From positions 3,348,001 to 3,412,000 of the forward strand of contig NZ_FO704551.1 of the NCBI RefSeq assembly GCF_000968175.1: a DNA stretch of 64,000 nt, written 5' to 3'. The DNA comes from Xenorhabdus poinarii G6 (GTDB lineage: Bacteria > Pseudomonadota > Gammaproteobacteria > Enterobacterales > Enterobacteriaceae). Position 1 is the first letter of the stretch; every line of letters begins with the position of its first letter. Both the position numbers and the translations under genes were made by a program. Positions 56,565 to 64,000 of the stretch are shown here, piece after piece. Below the pieces are notes generated by a model, which made no database searches, had not been told where the DNA came from, and saw nothing but the letters and a program-made list of their open reading frames with translations.

Positions 56565-57458
56565 ATGAGTAACCAACAGACTGCCAAAGGTATCTTGTAT
56601 GCCTTAGGGGCTTATCTTATTTGGGGGTTAGCACCCATCTACTTCAAATCCATACAATATGTGCCACCTGATGAAATCGTGTCACACCGTGTTATCTGGT
56701 CAGTTTTCTTTATGGTATTGATGTTGACCATGACTCGTCACTGGCGTCAACTCTGGGCAGTGGTCCGACAACCGAAAATCCTGCTGCTGTTAGGCATCAC
56801 GGCCTTCACGATTACCAGTAACTGGCTCACTTATATTTGGGCGGTAAATAATAACCATCTGCTTGAAGCGAGTCTGGGGTATTTTATTAATCCCCTGGTG
56901 AGTGTGCTGTTCGGCATGACTTTTCTTGGTGAACGCTTCCGACGTATACAGTGGATTGCTGTAGGATTAGCCTTTACTGGCGTACTGATCCAGGTATGGC
57001 AATTTGGCTCTGTCCCCGTGATTGGCTTGTACTTAGCAACGACATTTGCTGTTTATGGATTGATCCGCAAAAAGCTGGGCGTGGACGCACAAACAGGGAT
57101 GTTGATTGAAACAGTCTGGGTGTTCCCTGTCGCACTCATTTACCTGCTGTTCTTCGCCCATAGCCCGACAAGCAATATGCTGGATAATACGTTCTCTTTG
57201 AATCTCATGCTGATTGCGGCGGGTATCATCACCACGGTTCCGTTGTTGTTCTTCACCGCCGCTGCCGCACATCTGCGTTTATCCACCCTGGGCTTTTTCC
57301 AGTACCTTGGCCCAACACTGATGTTCTTGCTGGCAACTCTGGTTTATGGAGAAGAAATCGGTCCCGATCGCTTGATTACTTTTGGCTTTATCTGGGCTGC
57401 GTTGATTTTGTTTACGTTGGATGCGCTTTATACGCAGCACCGTTTACGACATCAGTAA
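56565..57458 (+). CDS. rarD: EamA-family transporter RarD
   Basis: Inner-membrane drug/metabolite-superfamily protein of 297 aa with about ten hydrophobic segments and two EamA repeats. The N-terminal GILYALGAYLIWGLAPIYFK is the RarD signature, with SHRVIWSVFF following. E. coli RarD is named for predicted chloramphenicol sensitivity; the substrate is not established. It ends at a strong hairpin that marks the left edge of the accessory island. Confidence 0.94.
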   Translation: MSNQQTAKGILYALGAYLIWGLAPIYFKSIQYVPPDEIVSHRVIWSVFFMVLMLTMTRHWRQLWAVVRQPKILLLLGITAFTITSNWLTYIWAVNNNHLLEASLGYFINPLVSVLFGMTFLGERFRRIQWIAVGLAFTGVLIQVWQFGSVPVIGLYLATTFAVYGLIRKKLGVDAQTGMLIETVWVFPVALIYLLFFAHSPTSNMLDNTFSLNLMLIAAGIITTVPLLFFTAAAAHLRLSTLGFFQYLGPTLMFLLATLVYGEEIGPDRLITFGFIWAALILFTLDALYTQHRLRHQ

Positions 57459-57486
57459 CCAAACGCTGGCAAACCGCCTATGCCTG

Positions 57487-57526
57487 AACTGACCCTGCAT
57501 ATGATGCATAAATGGGTCAGTTTTTC
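57487..57526 (+). terminator. rarD terminator
   Basis: AACTGACCC (57487-57495) and GGGTCAGTT (57514-57522) form a 9-bp stem with an internal TGCAT/ATGCA mini-hairpin, followed by a T run. The roughly 230 bp between it and the methyltransferase gene show no recognisable gene. Confidence 0.85.
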
Positions 57527-57760
57527 CGTGAGTTCATCGGTGATTTGATTTATCACAAGTATATAACAAAGATGACCCAACGGGTGAGACCAGGACGACA
57601 CTATCCACGAAAATCGATGAACCCCCGAACACGGTGGAACCCTTTTGATGCGCCGGCAAGATCTTAACCGAATGCCATTGATGAGCACAATCCCCAATTA
57701 AAGATCAATATTGAATGACTGGGAAAATCGACATCTAGGGAACATATATGAGGATTTCGA

Positions 57761-58561
57761 ATGACGGATTTTGAACACGCTGTAGAAAGCAACCGGCGCG
57801 CCTGGGACGCGTCCGCCGACAGCCACCTGCGTACCCACAGCTGGAAGGGGCTGCTGCAGGCCGTGCAAGGCGAAGACTTCAGTTGCCTAGACGAGACGCT
57901 AGGTGGCGTGCTACGCGAGCTGGATCTGGTCGGCAAGGCGGTGGTTCAGGTCGGCTGCAACAACGGCCGGGAAGTGCTGTCGCTGTACGCCTTCGGCGTC
58001 GAGCGAGCGGTGGGGATCGACCAGTCCGCCGCTTTCCTCGCCCAGGCACGGCAACTGGCCGAGAATTCACCGCATCAGCCCCGTTTCGTCGAGGCCAACG
58101 CCTATGACTTGCCGGCCGAGCTGAATGGACAGTTCGACCTGCTTCTGATTACCATCGGCGTGCTGAACTGGATGCCTGACATTGAGCGCTTCTTCGCCTC
58201 GGTGAGCGGGCTGTTGAAGCCGGCCGGACACCTGGTGATCTATGAAACCCACCCCTTCCTAGAAATGCTCGAACCCGAGTCGGAGCGACCGTTCGAACTG
58301 CGCAACGACTATTTTACCGCTAAGCCTTATGTGTCCCGAGAAGCCATCATCTACGAGGGCTGCGGTAGCGATACCGGCGTCGCCAGCTATTGGTACGTCC
58401 ACGAACTCGGCAGCATCCTTGGCGGGCTGCTCAGCGCGGGTTTGCGGCTGAGCCACTTCAAGGAATACCGTCACTCGAACCGCGAAGAACTCTACGACCT
58501 CTACGAGAGCGGCCCGCTGACGCTCCCGATGTGCTACACGCTGGTCTCGGTCAAGGTTTGA
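57761..58561 (+). CDS. Class I SAM-dependent methyltransferase (acquired, GC-rich)
   Basis: Predicted methyltransferase of 266 aa. The SAM-binding glycine-rich region reads VVQVGCNNGREVLSLYAFG (about 61-79, a C/NN variant of GxGxG), followed by the acidic VGIDQS and VEANAYDLP strands. FDLLLITIGVLNWMPDIERFF is the usual post-motif region. The acceptor is unknown. GAGGA precedes the ATG. Base composition is strikingly GC-rich, with G/C-ending codons, unlike every neighbour, so it likely came from a high-GC donor such as a pseudomonad. Its stop codon falls inside a transposon-like palindrome. Confidence 0.85.
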   Translation: MTDFEHAVESNRRAWDASADSHLRTHSWKGLLQAVQGEDFSCLDETLGGVLRELDLVGKAVVQVGCNNGREVLSLYAFGVERAVGIDQSAAFLAQARQLAENSPHQPRFVEANAYDLPAELNGQFDLLLITIGVLNWMPDIERFFASVSGLLKPAGHLVIYETHPFLEMLEPESERPFELRNDYFTAKPYVSREAIIYEGCGSDTGVASYWYVHELGSILGGLLSAGLRLSHFKEYRHSNREELYDLYESGPLTLPMCYTLVSVKV

Positions 58562-58597
58562 CATCCTTCTCGTCTTTTAGTGCGGGGAGGATGTCAA
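58558..58597. repeat. IS200/IS605-end-like palindrome, left copy
   Basis: TTGACATCCTTCTCG (58558-58572) pairs with CGGGGAGGATGTCAA (58583-58597) over 15 bp with two G-U pairs; the loop contains TTTTAG. The GGGGAGGATGTCAA ending resembles right ends of IS200/IS605 elements. It overlaps the methyltransferase stop codon (58559-58561). A related copy is at 61782. Confidence 0.7.
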
Positions 58598-58626
58598 TGG
58601 CTTGAACTAACGTTAAATTTAATATA

Positions 58627-58866
58627 TTAATGATATAAATTTCTCCCTAGAGGACGAAGCTCTCTATTGAATTTTTTATGATAAAGGTTGTAGTTACTTC
58701 TTTGATGCTTGGAATAAAAACCCCTATGCATATTCAAACCTACTGGAATTTTAATTTTTCCTTTATCATATATCCATGTCCAGAAAAATATAAAACAAGT
58801 TAGTAATATCGGGTATGTTTTCCCGATTAAATGACTCCAAATATAAAAGATATAATTAGAAACTTT
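58627..58866 (-). pseudogene. Start-less open frame downstream of the MFS gene (possible gene fragment)
   Basis: This frame stays open for 79 codons (stop at 58627-58629) but has no plausible start apart from an internal ATG (NMHRGFYSKHQRSNYN). The first part is hydrophobic (YPILLTCFIFFWTWIYDKG) and the last part basic. I do not recognise it. It may be a fragment of a small membrane-anchored protein or chance in AT-rich DNA. Confidence 0.25.
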
Positions 58867-58872
58867 TTAAAT

Positions 58873-58902
58873 GAAAATCCCCATTGTTTCAAATGGGGTT
58901 TC
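58873..58902 (-). terminator. MFS gene terminator
   Basis: CCCCATT (58879-58885) pairs with AATGGGG (58892-58898) and is flanked by AAAA on the left, giving a short U run on the leftward transcript, just past the MFS stop. Confidence 0.6.
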
Positions 58903-58914
58903 AGCAATTTAACG

Positions 58915-60096
58915 TTACTCAGAGTAATGTTTTTTCCTGTTAATAACAATAAATACAAATGAAATTAAAGCAATCACTCCTGCTATAAATGTATTATTTA
59001 ACAAACCATATTTATCGACCAAGTAACCGCCAAGGAAAGAACCTAATGCAATTGCAATATTGAAAACTGAAATATATAAAGATGTAGAAATTTCTATAGC
59101 TTTAGGCGATGATTTCATCATCCAAGTCATTAATGATACGGACACACCTCCATAAGATAATCCCCATAATAATATAACTATTGAACTCCCAATGTAAGAA
59201 GAACCTAATATAGGAAATAATATAATAGAAGTAGTTAAAAAAATTGATATTAAAATCATTGTTAAAATAATATTTCGAGCAGAAATAATACCAGCAATAA
59301 AGTTTCCGATGATTCCCAAAATCCCATACATAAATAAGATTGGACCAATCCAATAACTTGGAAATTCAGAAACAAATTGAAGTAATGGTCGAACAAAAGT
59401 ATATGCCATAAAATGACCACTTACTATAAAAAGTGTAATAGTAAGTCCTATTAAAACTTTTTTATCAACTATTACTTTCATATATTGCTTAAACGTGATT
59501 GAACCTGATACAGGTAGAGAAGGCAGTGAACTATAAAGGAGAAGTAACACTATAGATGCAAAAATGGCCATACAGAAAAATGATGTTCGCCATCCAAATG
59601 CATCGCCAAGAAGCGCGCCTATTGGTACACCAAAAACGGATGCTGCCGCAACGCCACCAAAAATAATGGATGTTGCAAATCCTATAGAAGAAGGAGTTAC
59701 TAGACGTGGAGCCAAACCACCTGCTATCGCCCAAATCCCTCCCATACAGAATCCTACAGCAATCCGTGCAACTAAAAGCCAAGCTAGGCTCGTTGATATT
59801 GCCGATACAATATTTGCAATAACAAGAAGCAACATCAATAAGCATAAAATACTACGGCGATCTATTCTACCTGATACGAGAACAACTAAAGGAGCAAATA
59901 AGGCGGCAAACAATGCGGGTAGTGAAATCATTAATCCAGCTGTACCCACAGATGTTCCAAGTGAGTCTGCAATAGGATTTAAAAGACCCACGGGTAACAT
60001 TTCTGTGGTCACAACGGAAAATGTTGACAATCCTATGGATGTAACAGCAAACCAAGGTCGTGTAGTAATATGATTATTATCTTTATTAGATACCAT
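58915..60096 (-). CDS. MFS efflux transporter (DHA1-like)
   Basis: Predicted 393-aa inner-membrane exporter with about 12 hydrophobic segments. I place the start at the ATG at 60096 because GAGGAA lies about 5 nt upstream and the protein then begins MVSNKDNNH before the first helix. The frame is open further upstream but runs through the promoter region. The loop motif GRIDRRSILCLLMLL is the MFS motif A region, and GFCMGGIWAIAGGLAPRLV lies in helix 4. It looks like the YdhP/AraJ-type DHA1 exporters. The DNA is very AT-rich. It is divergent from the LysR regulator, its probable controller. Confidence 0.86.
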   Translation of the reverse strand: MVSNKDNNHITTRPWFAVTSIGLSTFSVVTTEMLPVGLLNPIADSLGTSVGTAGLMISLPALFAALFAPLVVLVSGRIDRRSILCLLMLLLVIANIVSAISTSLAWLLVARIAVGFCMGGIWAIAGGLAPRLVTPSSIGFATSIIFGGVAAASVFGVPIGALLGDAFGWRTSFFCMAIFASIVLLLLYSSLPSLPVSGSITFKQYMKVIVDKKVLIGLTITLFIVSGHFMAYTFVRPLLQFVSEFPSYWIGPILFMYGILGIIGNFIAGIISARNIILTMILISIFLTTSIILFPILGSSYIGSSIVILLWGLSYGGVSVSLMTWMMKSSPKAIEISTSLYISVFNIAIALGSFLGGYLVDKYGLLNNTFIAGVIALISFVFIVINRKKHYSE

Positions 60097-60220
60097 TTGA
60101 TTTCCTCTATAGACTATTACCATTTTTCGTAAAAACAACATATTGTGTTTAGTATTATTAATATATCTTATGAGGTGCTTGTGATAAACTATATCTTTGT
60201 AGCAATACTGGGGACAAATA

Positions 60221-61138
60221 GTGTCAAATAGAACGCTTATTAATAATATCTCTGACATTTTGGTGTTTGTGAAAGTTGCCAATGTTCGTAGTTTTACTAC
60301 AGCAGCACAGTTACTAGGAATTTCACGTTCTGCAGTAGGAAAGAGTATCAATAGATTAGAAGAGCAACTTTCTAGTCGTCTTATGTATAGAACTACTCGC
60401 AGTATAAATTTAAGTGAAGAGGGAGTCATATTTTATGAACATGCATTAAAAATCATTAACGAAGTGGAAGAAATAGAAAGTACTTTAAATAAGAGAAATA
60501 AAACCCCAGAGGGGCGTTTTCGAGTTGATCTTCCAGTCTCTTTTGGACGTATGCATGTAATACCTATTCTATTCGATTTTTTATCAAAATGGCCAGAAGT
60601 GGAGGCTGAAGTCACTTTTTCTGATTATTACAGCGATCTTGTACGTGATGGTATTGATCTAGCAATACGTATTGGAGGAAATGATGACAGTCGTCTTATT
60701 CGTAAAGTTCTTGCTCCACATAGATTAATTACCTGTGCATCACCAAACTATCTAAAAAATAGAGGGGTCCCGGAAACTCCAGATGATTTATTCGATCATG
60801 AAACGTTAGTATTTTTACATCAAGGTATGCCTGTTTCATGGCACTACCAAATTAATAATCAATGTCATGACTATCGATTGAAAAGTAGAATGCTTTTTCA
60901 TAATTCTGAGGCTTTAAGAGATGCAGCATTAGCTGGATTTGGGTTAATTCAGGTAGGCGCATTTTTAGTAGGAGAGCAAATAAGAAAGGGAGAGTTAATA
61001 CCTGTTCTGGAATCATTTTGCCGAGAAGAAAAACCTATTTGCGCGGTGTATCCTACGAGACATCATCTTTCTCAAAAGGTAAGAAAATTCATAGAGTTAA
61101 TTGATGACAAATGGAAAGGAAAAGCCATTTGGGAATGA
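60221..61138 (+). CDS. LysR-family transcriptional regulator
   Basis: A 305-aa LysR regulator. The helix-turn-helix (about 10-70) reads FVKVANVRSFTTAAQLLGISRSAVGKSINRLEEQL, split here by ordinary family variation. The effector domain begins PEGRFRVDLPVSFGR, typical of the CrgA/YhjC-like subgroup. GTG start with a GGGGAC ribosome site. It is divergent from the MFS transporter across 124 bp, and presumably regulates it. AT-rich, matching the transporter and unlike the flanking chromosome. Confidence 0.88.
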   Translation: MSNRTLINNISDILVFVKVANVRSFTTAAQLLGISRSAVGKSINRLEEQLSSRLMYRTTRSINLSEEGVIFYEHALKIINEVEEIESTLNKRNKTPEGRFRVDLPVSFGRMHVIPILFDFLSKWPEVEAEVTFSDYYSDLVRDGIDLAIRIGGNDDSRLIRKVLAPHRLITCASPNYLKNRGVPETPDDLFDHETLVFLHQGMPVSWHYQINNQCHDYRLKSRMLFHNSEALRDAALAGFGLIQVGAFLVGEQIRKGELIPVLESFCREEKPICAVYPTRHHLSQKVRKFIELIDDKWKGKAIWE

Positions 61139-61142
61139 TTTT

Positions 61143-61571
61143 ACACATGTTCTATCTTGCGTGTAACGAGAAACCGCACCGCAACTTTGCGACTGTAAGC
61201 TTGGGCTTCTAGTACAGAACACGACCAGCGGCAGAGAAATCTAACGGACTTGGTGTTACTGGAGTAATCACGAGGTCACTGACCATAACAGCCGAAGATG
61301 TGATGACTGACAGTGATCCAGCGCCGTCGACGATAACAAAATCATATTCAGCTAAATCTTTTCTGATTCCGTACACATCTTTTTCTGAAACTGCTGTGAA
61401 TACGTCAAAAGTGGCTTTACCTAATTTGCTCCAGTTCGTCAGGCTCATTTGAGGATCTGTATCGACAACAGCAATATTGAATCCTGAGCGAGATAGTGAA
61501 GTACAAATGTTAATCACGGTGGTTGTTTTACCTGAACCGCCTTTTGGATTTAGAAAAGAAATAACCTTCAT
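61143..61571 (-). pseudogene. parF: Relic of a ParF (ParA-type) plasmid partition ATPase, frameshifted and truncated
   Basis: Reads MKVISFLNPKGGSGKTTTVI with the deviant Walker A, then DTDPQMSLTNWSK and VTPSPLDFSAAG, very close to ParF of plasmid TP228. After SAAG the frame breaks at about 61213-61223 and stops at 61209. Another frame then resumes with LEAQAYSRKV and RFLVTRKIEHV, as in ParF, before a stop at 61143-61145. About one third of the C-terminus is lost, directly where the LysR gene ends. A TTG at 61577 is an alternative start. Non-functional. Confidence 0.85.
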
Positions 61572-61591
61572 ACTCAAATACTCATTTACTC
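61572..61591. promoter_or_regulatory. Remnant ParG-type operator: three ACTC boxes
   Basis: ACTC occurs at 61572, 61580 and 61588, exactly 8 bp apart with AT-only 4-bp spacers (AAAT, ATTT), directly before the parF relic start. ParG of TP228 binds ACTC-type tetramer boxes with AT-rich spacers upstream of parF. Confidence 0.65.
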
Positions 61592-61781
61592 CAATCAGTG
61601 ATGTTTTATTATCCTTTAAATAAAAGAGTAAAAAAGTATTGATGCGGGCGAATTATACTGATGCAAATCAGGATACTTTCATTGTTTATGATGGTTTGTG
61701 ATTTGACTGCTTGACTGGTGGTAGTTAACACAGGTAGATCAAATTGAGATGAAAGGTAAAAATTCTATGGTAACTGTTTTT

Positions 61782-61813
61782 TTGACATCCTCCCACCCTA
61801 AAGAGGATGTCAA
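61782..61813. repeat. IS200/IS605-end-like palindrome, right copy
   Basis: TTGACATCCTC (61782-61792) and GAGGATGTCAA (61803-61813) are a perfect 11-bp inverted repeat with a 10-nt loop. The outer arms match the copy at 58558, so the two bracket the MFS/LysR/parF segment. The 200 bp between the parF relic and this repeat are AT-rich without a recognisable gene. Confidence 0.72.
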
Positions 61814-61837
61814 TCGCCAGATCGCTCAGACAGATCA

Positions 61838-62788
61838 CTACAGCCAGTTTTTCCGCTTAAAGTAGAGGTAAGGGGCTAGACCCGCTGCAATCATTAAGCC
61901 AATGGCCGCAGGGTAGCCGAATGTCCAGCTCAGTTCCGGCATAAATTGGAAATTCATCCCATAACTGGACGCCACCAGCGTCGGTGGCAGGAATACCACG
62001 GAAACAACGGAGAAAATTTTGATAATGCGGCTCTGTTCGATATTGATAAAACCCATTGCTGCCTGCATTAAAAAGTTAACTTTCTGAAACAGTGATTCAT
62101 TGTGCGGCAACAAGGATTCAATATCCCGCAGAATTTCACGCGCCTGTTCCAATTGATTGGTCGGTAAGCGGGCACGGCGCACAAGAAAATTCAGCGCACG
62201 CTGGCTATCCATCAAACACAAACGCACTTTCCAGCCAATGTCTTCCTGCTCGGCCAGATTAGACAACGCAGAATCAAATTCATCACCCTGCTTCCCCTTC
62301 ATAATGACCCGGCTCAGGGACTCCAGCGCACTGTAGATATTTTCAATCACATCAGCCAATTGTTCGATTTTGGTTTCGAACAAATCCATCAGCAGTTCAT
62401 AGGCGTTCCCGTCAACCATCGTCTGATTACGGGCACGCATCCGGTATAATCGAAATGCAGGGAGTTCACGCTCTCGCAATGTGTAGAGACGACCGTCACG
62501 GATAGTAAATGCGACAGTCGAGTTGCCAGCATGGTCTTCGGCATCTTCAAAATAGAAGAATGAATGGACATGCATACCATCTTCATCTTCAAAAAAACGC
62601 GCGGATGCCTCAATATCATCCAATTCCGTGCGGGTTGCCAGGACTTGTCCCAGCTCATTTTGGACACGGAGGCGATCATGATCCCCCAGACCCACTAAGT
62701 CAACCCACATGGCGTCAGATAACTGATCACCTTCTTCAACTTCAAGACGGAGCAGGCGATGATTCTCTAATTTAAATGCGTTCAGCAT
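61838..62788 (-). CDS. corA: Magnesium/cobalt transport protein CorA
   Basis: Pentameric Mg2+ channel of the inner membrane. The 316-aa protein has the large cytoplasmic N-terminal domain and two C-terminal helices. The selectivity loop [11 protein letters not shown] follows the first helix and the protein ends in FKRKNWL. Located upstream of uvrD's 3' end as in E. coli, so the right edge of the accessory island is about 25 bp past its stop codon. Confidence 0.98.
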   Translation of the reverse strand: MLNAFKLENHRLLRLEVEEGDQLSDAMWVDLVGLGDHDRLRVQNELGQVLATRTELDDIEASARFFEDEDGMHVHSFFYFEDAEDHAGNSTVAFTIRDGRLYTLRERELPAFRLYRMRARNQTMVDGNAYELLMDLFETKIEQLADVIENIYSALESLSRVIMKGKQGDEFDSALSNLAEQEDIGWKVRLCLMDSQRALNFLVRRARLPTNQLEQAREILRDIESLLPHNESLFQKVNFLMQAAMGFINIEQSRIIKIFSVVSVVFLPPTLVASSYGMNFQFMPELSWTFGYPAAIGLMIAAGLAPYLYFKRKNWL

Positions 62789-62876
62789 GTACCATAAGTC
62801 TCCTTATACCCCCTACGTTTATCGTAAGGCGCGAATGTTACGCTTAGAAGAAAAATCCTGTCAACTCTCAACCGGA

Positions 62877-64000
62877 TTATTGGCTCGTTTCCAGCCTGGC
62901 ATAAGCGGCTACCAGCCATTTAATCCCTTCACCCTGAAACGCAATTTGCAACCGGCAATGTTCCCCGCTGCCTTCTATATTGATAATCGTCCCTTCACCA
63001 AATTTAGGATGACGTACACGCTGCCCAAGCGCGTAACCACTGTCACTGGCGCTGATTGGCGTACCAAGCCGTTTGTGACTAACCGGGCGGGAGACGGTTG
63101 CCCGCAGGCGAACTTCTGCCACGCATTCCACCGGAAGTTCACCGATAAAACGCGAGGGACGGTGATGCACTTCCTTACCATATAACCGACGACTTTCCGC
63201 ATAAGTCAGTGTCAGTTTTTCCATCGCTCTGGTCACACCGACATAGGCCAGACGGCGCTCTTCTTCCAACCGGCCGCCCTCGTCAATGGACATCTGGCTC
63301 GGAAACATGCCTTCTTCCATACCGACAATAAAGACTTGTGGGAATTCCAAACCTTTCGCTGAATGCAAAGTCATCAGTTGCACCGCATCCTGACTGGCAT
63401 CTGCCTGACTTTCACCCGATTCAAGTGCGGCATGGGACAGGAAGGCCTGCAATGGCAGCAGATTTTCATCTTCGTCCTGATAGCTGAATTGGCGGGTTGC
63501 GGTGACGAGTTCTTCAAGGTTTTCAATACGCGCCTGCGCCTTTTCGCCTTTTTCCTGTTGATACATCGCCCATAAGCCAGAATCACGGATAATACGATCG
63601 GTCTGTACATGCAATGGCATTTCCTGAGTCTCTGTTTCCAGCGCTTCAATTAACTCAATAAAACGCTGCAAAGCAGAGGCCGCCCGACCCGCCAGCACTT
63701 TTTCCTGTATCAATAATAAGCAACTTTCCCACAAGGTTTTTTGCTGATCACGCGACACCTGACGCACAACATCGAGTGTTCTGTCACCAATGCCACGGGT
63801 TGGCGTATTGACCACGCGTTCAAAAGCCGCATCATCGTGACGGTTTGCGACCAAGCGCAAGTAAGACAAAGCATCTTTGATTTCCTGACGCTCGAAGAAG
63901 CGCTGACCACCGTAAATGCGGTAAGGCATGGCAGCCTGCAACAGTGCTTCTTCCAAGACACGGGATTGCGCATTGCTTCGATACAGGATCGCACACTCTT
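62877..64000 (-). CDS. uvrD: DNA helicase II UvrD (N-terminal half outside the window)
   Basis: SF1A 3'-5' helicase of nucleotide-excision and mismatch repair. The frame is open to the window edge (SRVLEEALLQAAMPYRIYGG), so this is the C-terminal half only and no start is present. Visible motifs: RFFERQEIKDALSYLRL (IV), NTPTRGIGDRTLD, LMTLHSAKGLEFPQVF (V) and RRLAYVGVTRAMEKL (VI). The tail ends in IKWLVAAYARLE, as in E. coli. Confidence 0.97.
   Translation of the reverse strand, partial: ECAILYRSNAQSRVLEEALLQAAMPYRIYGGQRFFERQEIKDALSYLRLVANRHDDAAFERVVNTPTRGIGDRTLDVVRQVSRDQQKTLWESCLLLIQEKVLAGRAASALQRFIELIEALETETQEMPLHVQTDRIIRDSGLWAMYQQEKGEKAQARIENLEELVTATRQFSYQDEDENLLPLQAFLSHAALESGESQADASQDAVQLMTLHSAKGLEFPQVFIVGMEEGMFPSQMSIDEGGRLEEERRLAYVGVTRAMEKLTLTYAESRRLYGKEVHHRPSRFIGELPVECVAEVRLRATVSRPVSHKRLGTPISASDSGYALGQRVRHPKFGEGTIINIEGSGEHCRLQIAFQGEGIKWLVAAYARLETSQ

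Noticed and set aside
57452..57697. 81-codon minus-strand open frame before the methyltransferase
   Set aside because: No ribosome site or family motif, composition looks non-coding, and it covers the rarD terminator.
60097..60429. N-terminal extension of the MFS frame
   Set aside because: It has no ribosome site, crosses the divergent promoter and the LysR start, and adds about 110 residues foreign to MFS proteins.

Overview
The window is chromosomal DNA from an enterobacterial gammaproteobacterium. Housekeeping proteins (ArgR, Fbp, Ppa, RpsR, Hfq, PurA, RecQ, CorA, UvrD) read close to E. coli, and the gene order is that of the E. coli 94-95 min region. Moderate GC content, two large intimin/invasin-type adhesins and several local gene losses suggest Xenorhabdus/Photorhabdus or another Morganellaceae. 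That genus-level call is inference.

Layout. 1-3067: argR (5' cut), mpl, fbp. 3200-10670: a tandem duplication of a roughly 3.7-kb unit (upstream region, inverse-autotransporter adhesin, terminator), sitting between fbp and ppa where E. coli carries ytfQRT-yjfF. 10813-21577: ppa, ytfP, tamB, tamA, msrA, ytfL, ytfK, ytfJ, cysQ (envelope assembly, oxidative repair, stringent response). 21813-29613: fklB, the rpsF-priB-rpsR-rplI operon with its S6:S18-type leader, rlmB, rnr, nsrR, purA. 29890-39100: hflC, hflK, hflX, hfq, miaA, mutL, amiB, tsaE, a long leftward operon. 39315-45163: queG, a datA-like cluster of DnaA boxes with an IHF site, then three tRNA-Gly(GCC) genes split by a large indolepyruvate:ferredoxin oxidoreductase gene. 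45381-51498: orn, rsgA, psd, mscM. At about 51.5 kb the E. coli 94-min order ends and an 86-min block begins: yigL, pldB, recQ, yigI, rarD, corA, uvrD (cut by the window end).

Between rarD and corA (57.5-61.8 kb) is a mosaic accessory island. It holds a GC-rich methyltransferase, an AT-rich divergent MFS/LysR pair, and a frameshifted, truncated relic of a TP228 ParF-type plasmid partition gene that keeps three ACTC operator boxes. Two palindromes resembling IS200/IS605 element ends flank the MFS/LysR/parF part. A second IS605/TnpB-like relic may lie between hflK and hflX.

No CRISPR array, complete prophage or intact transposase was seen. The least ordinary points are the adhesin duplication with divergent tips, the oxidoreductase splitting the tRNA-Gly cluster beside a datA-like locus, and the plasmid-partition fossil with its operator.
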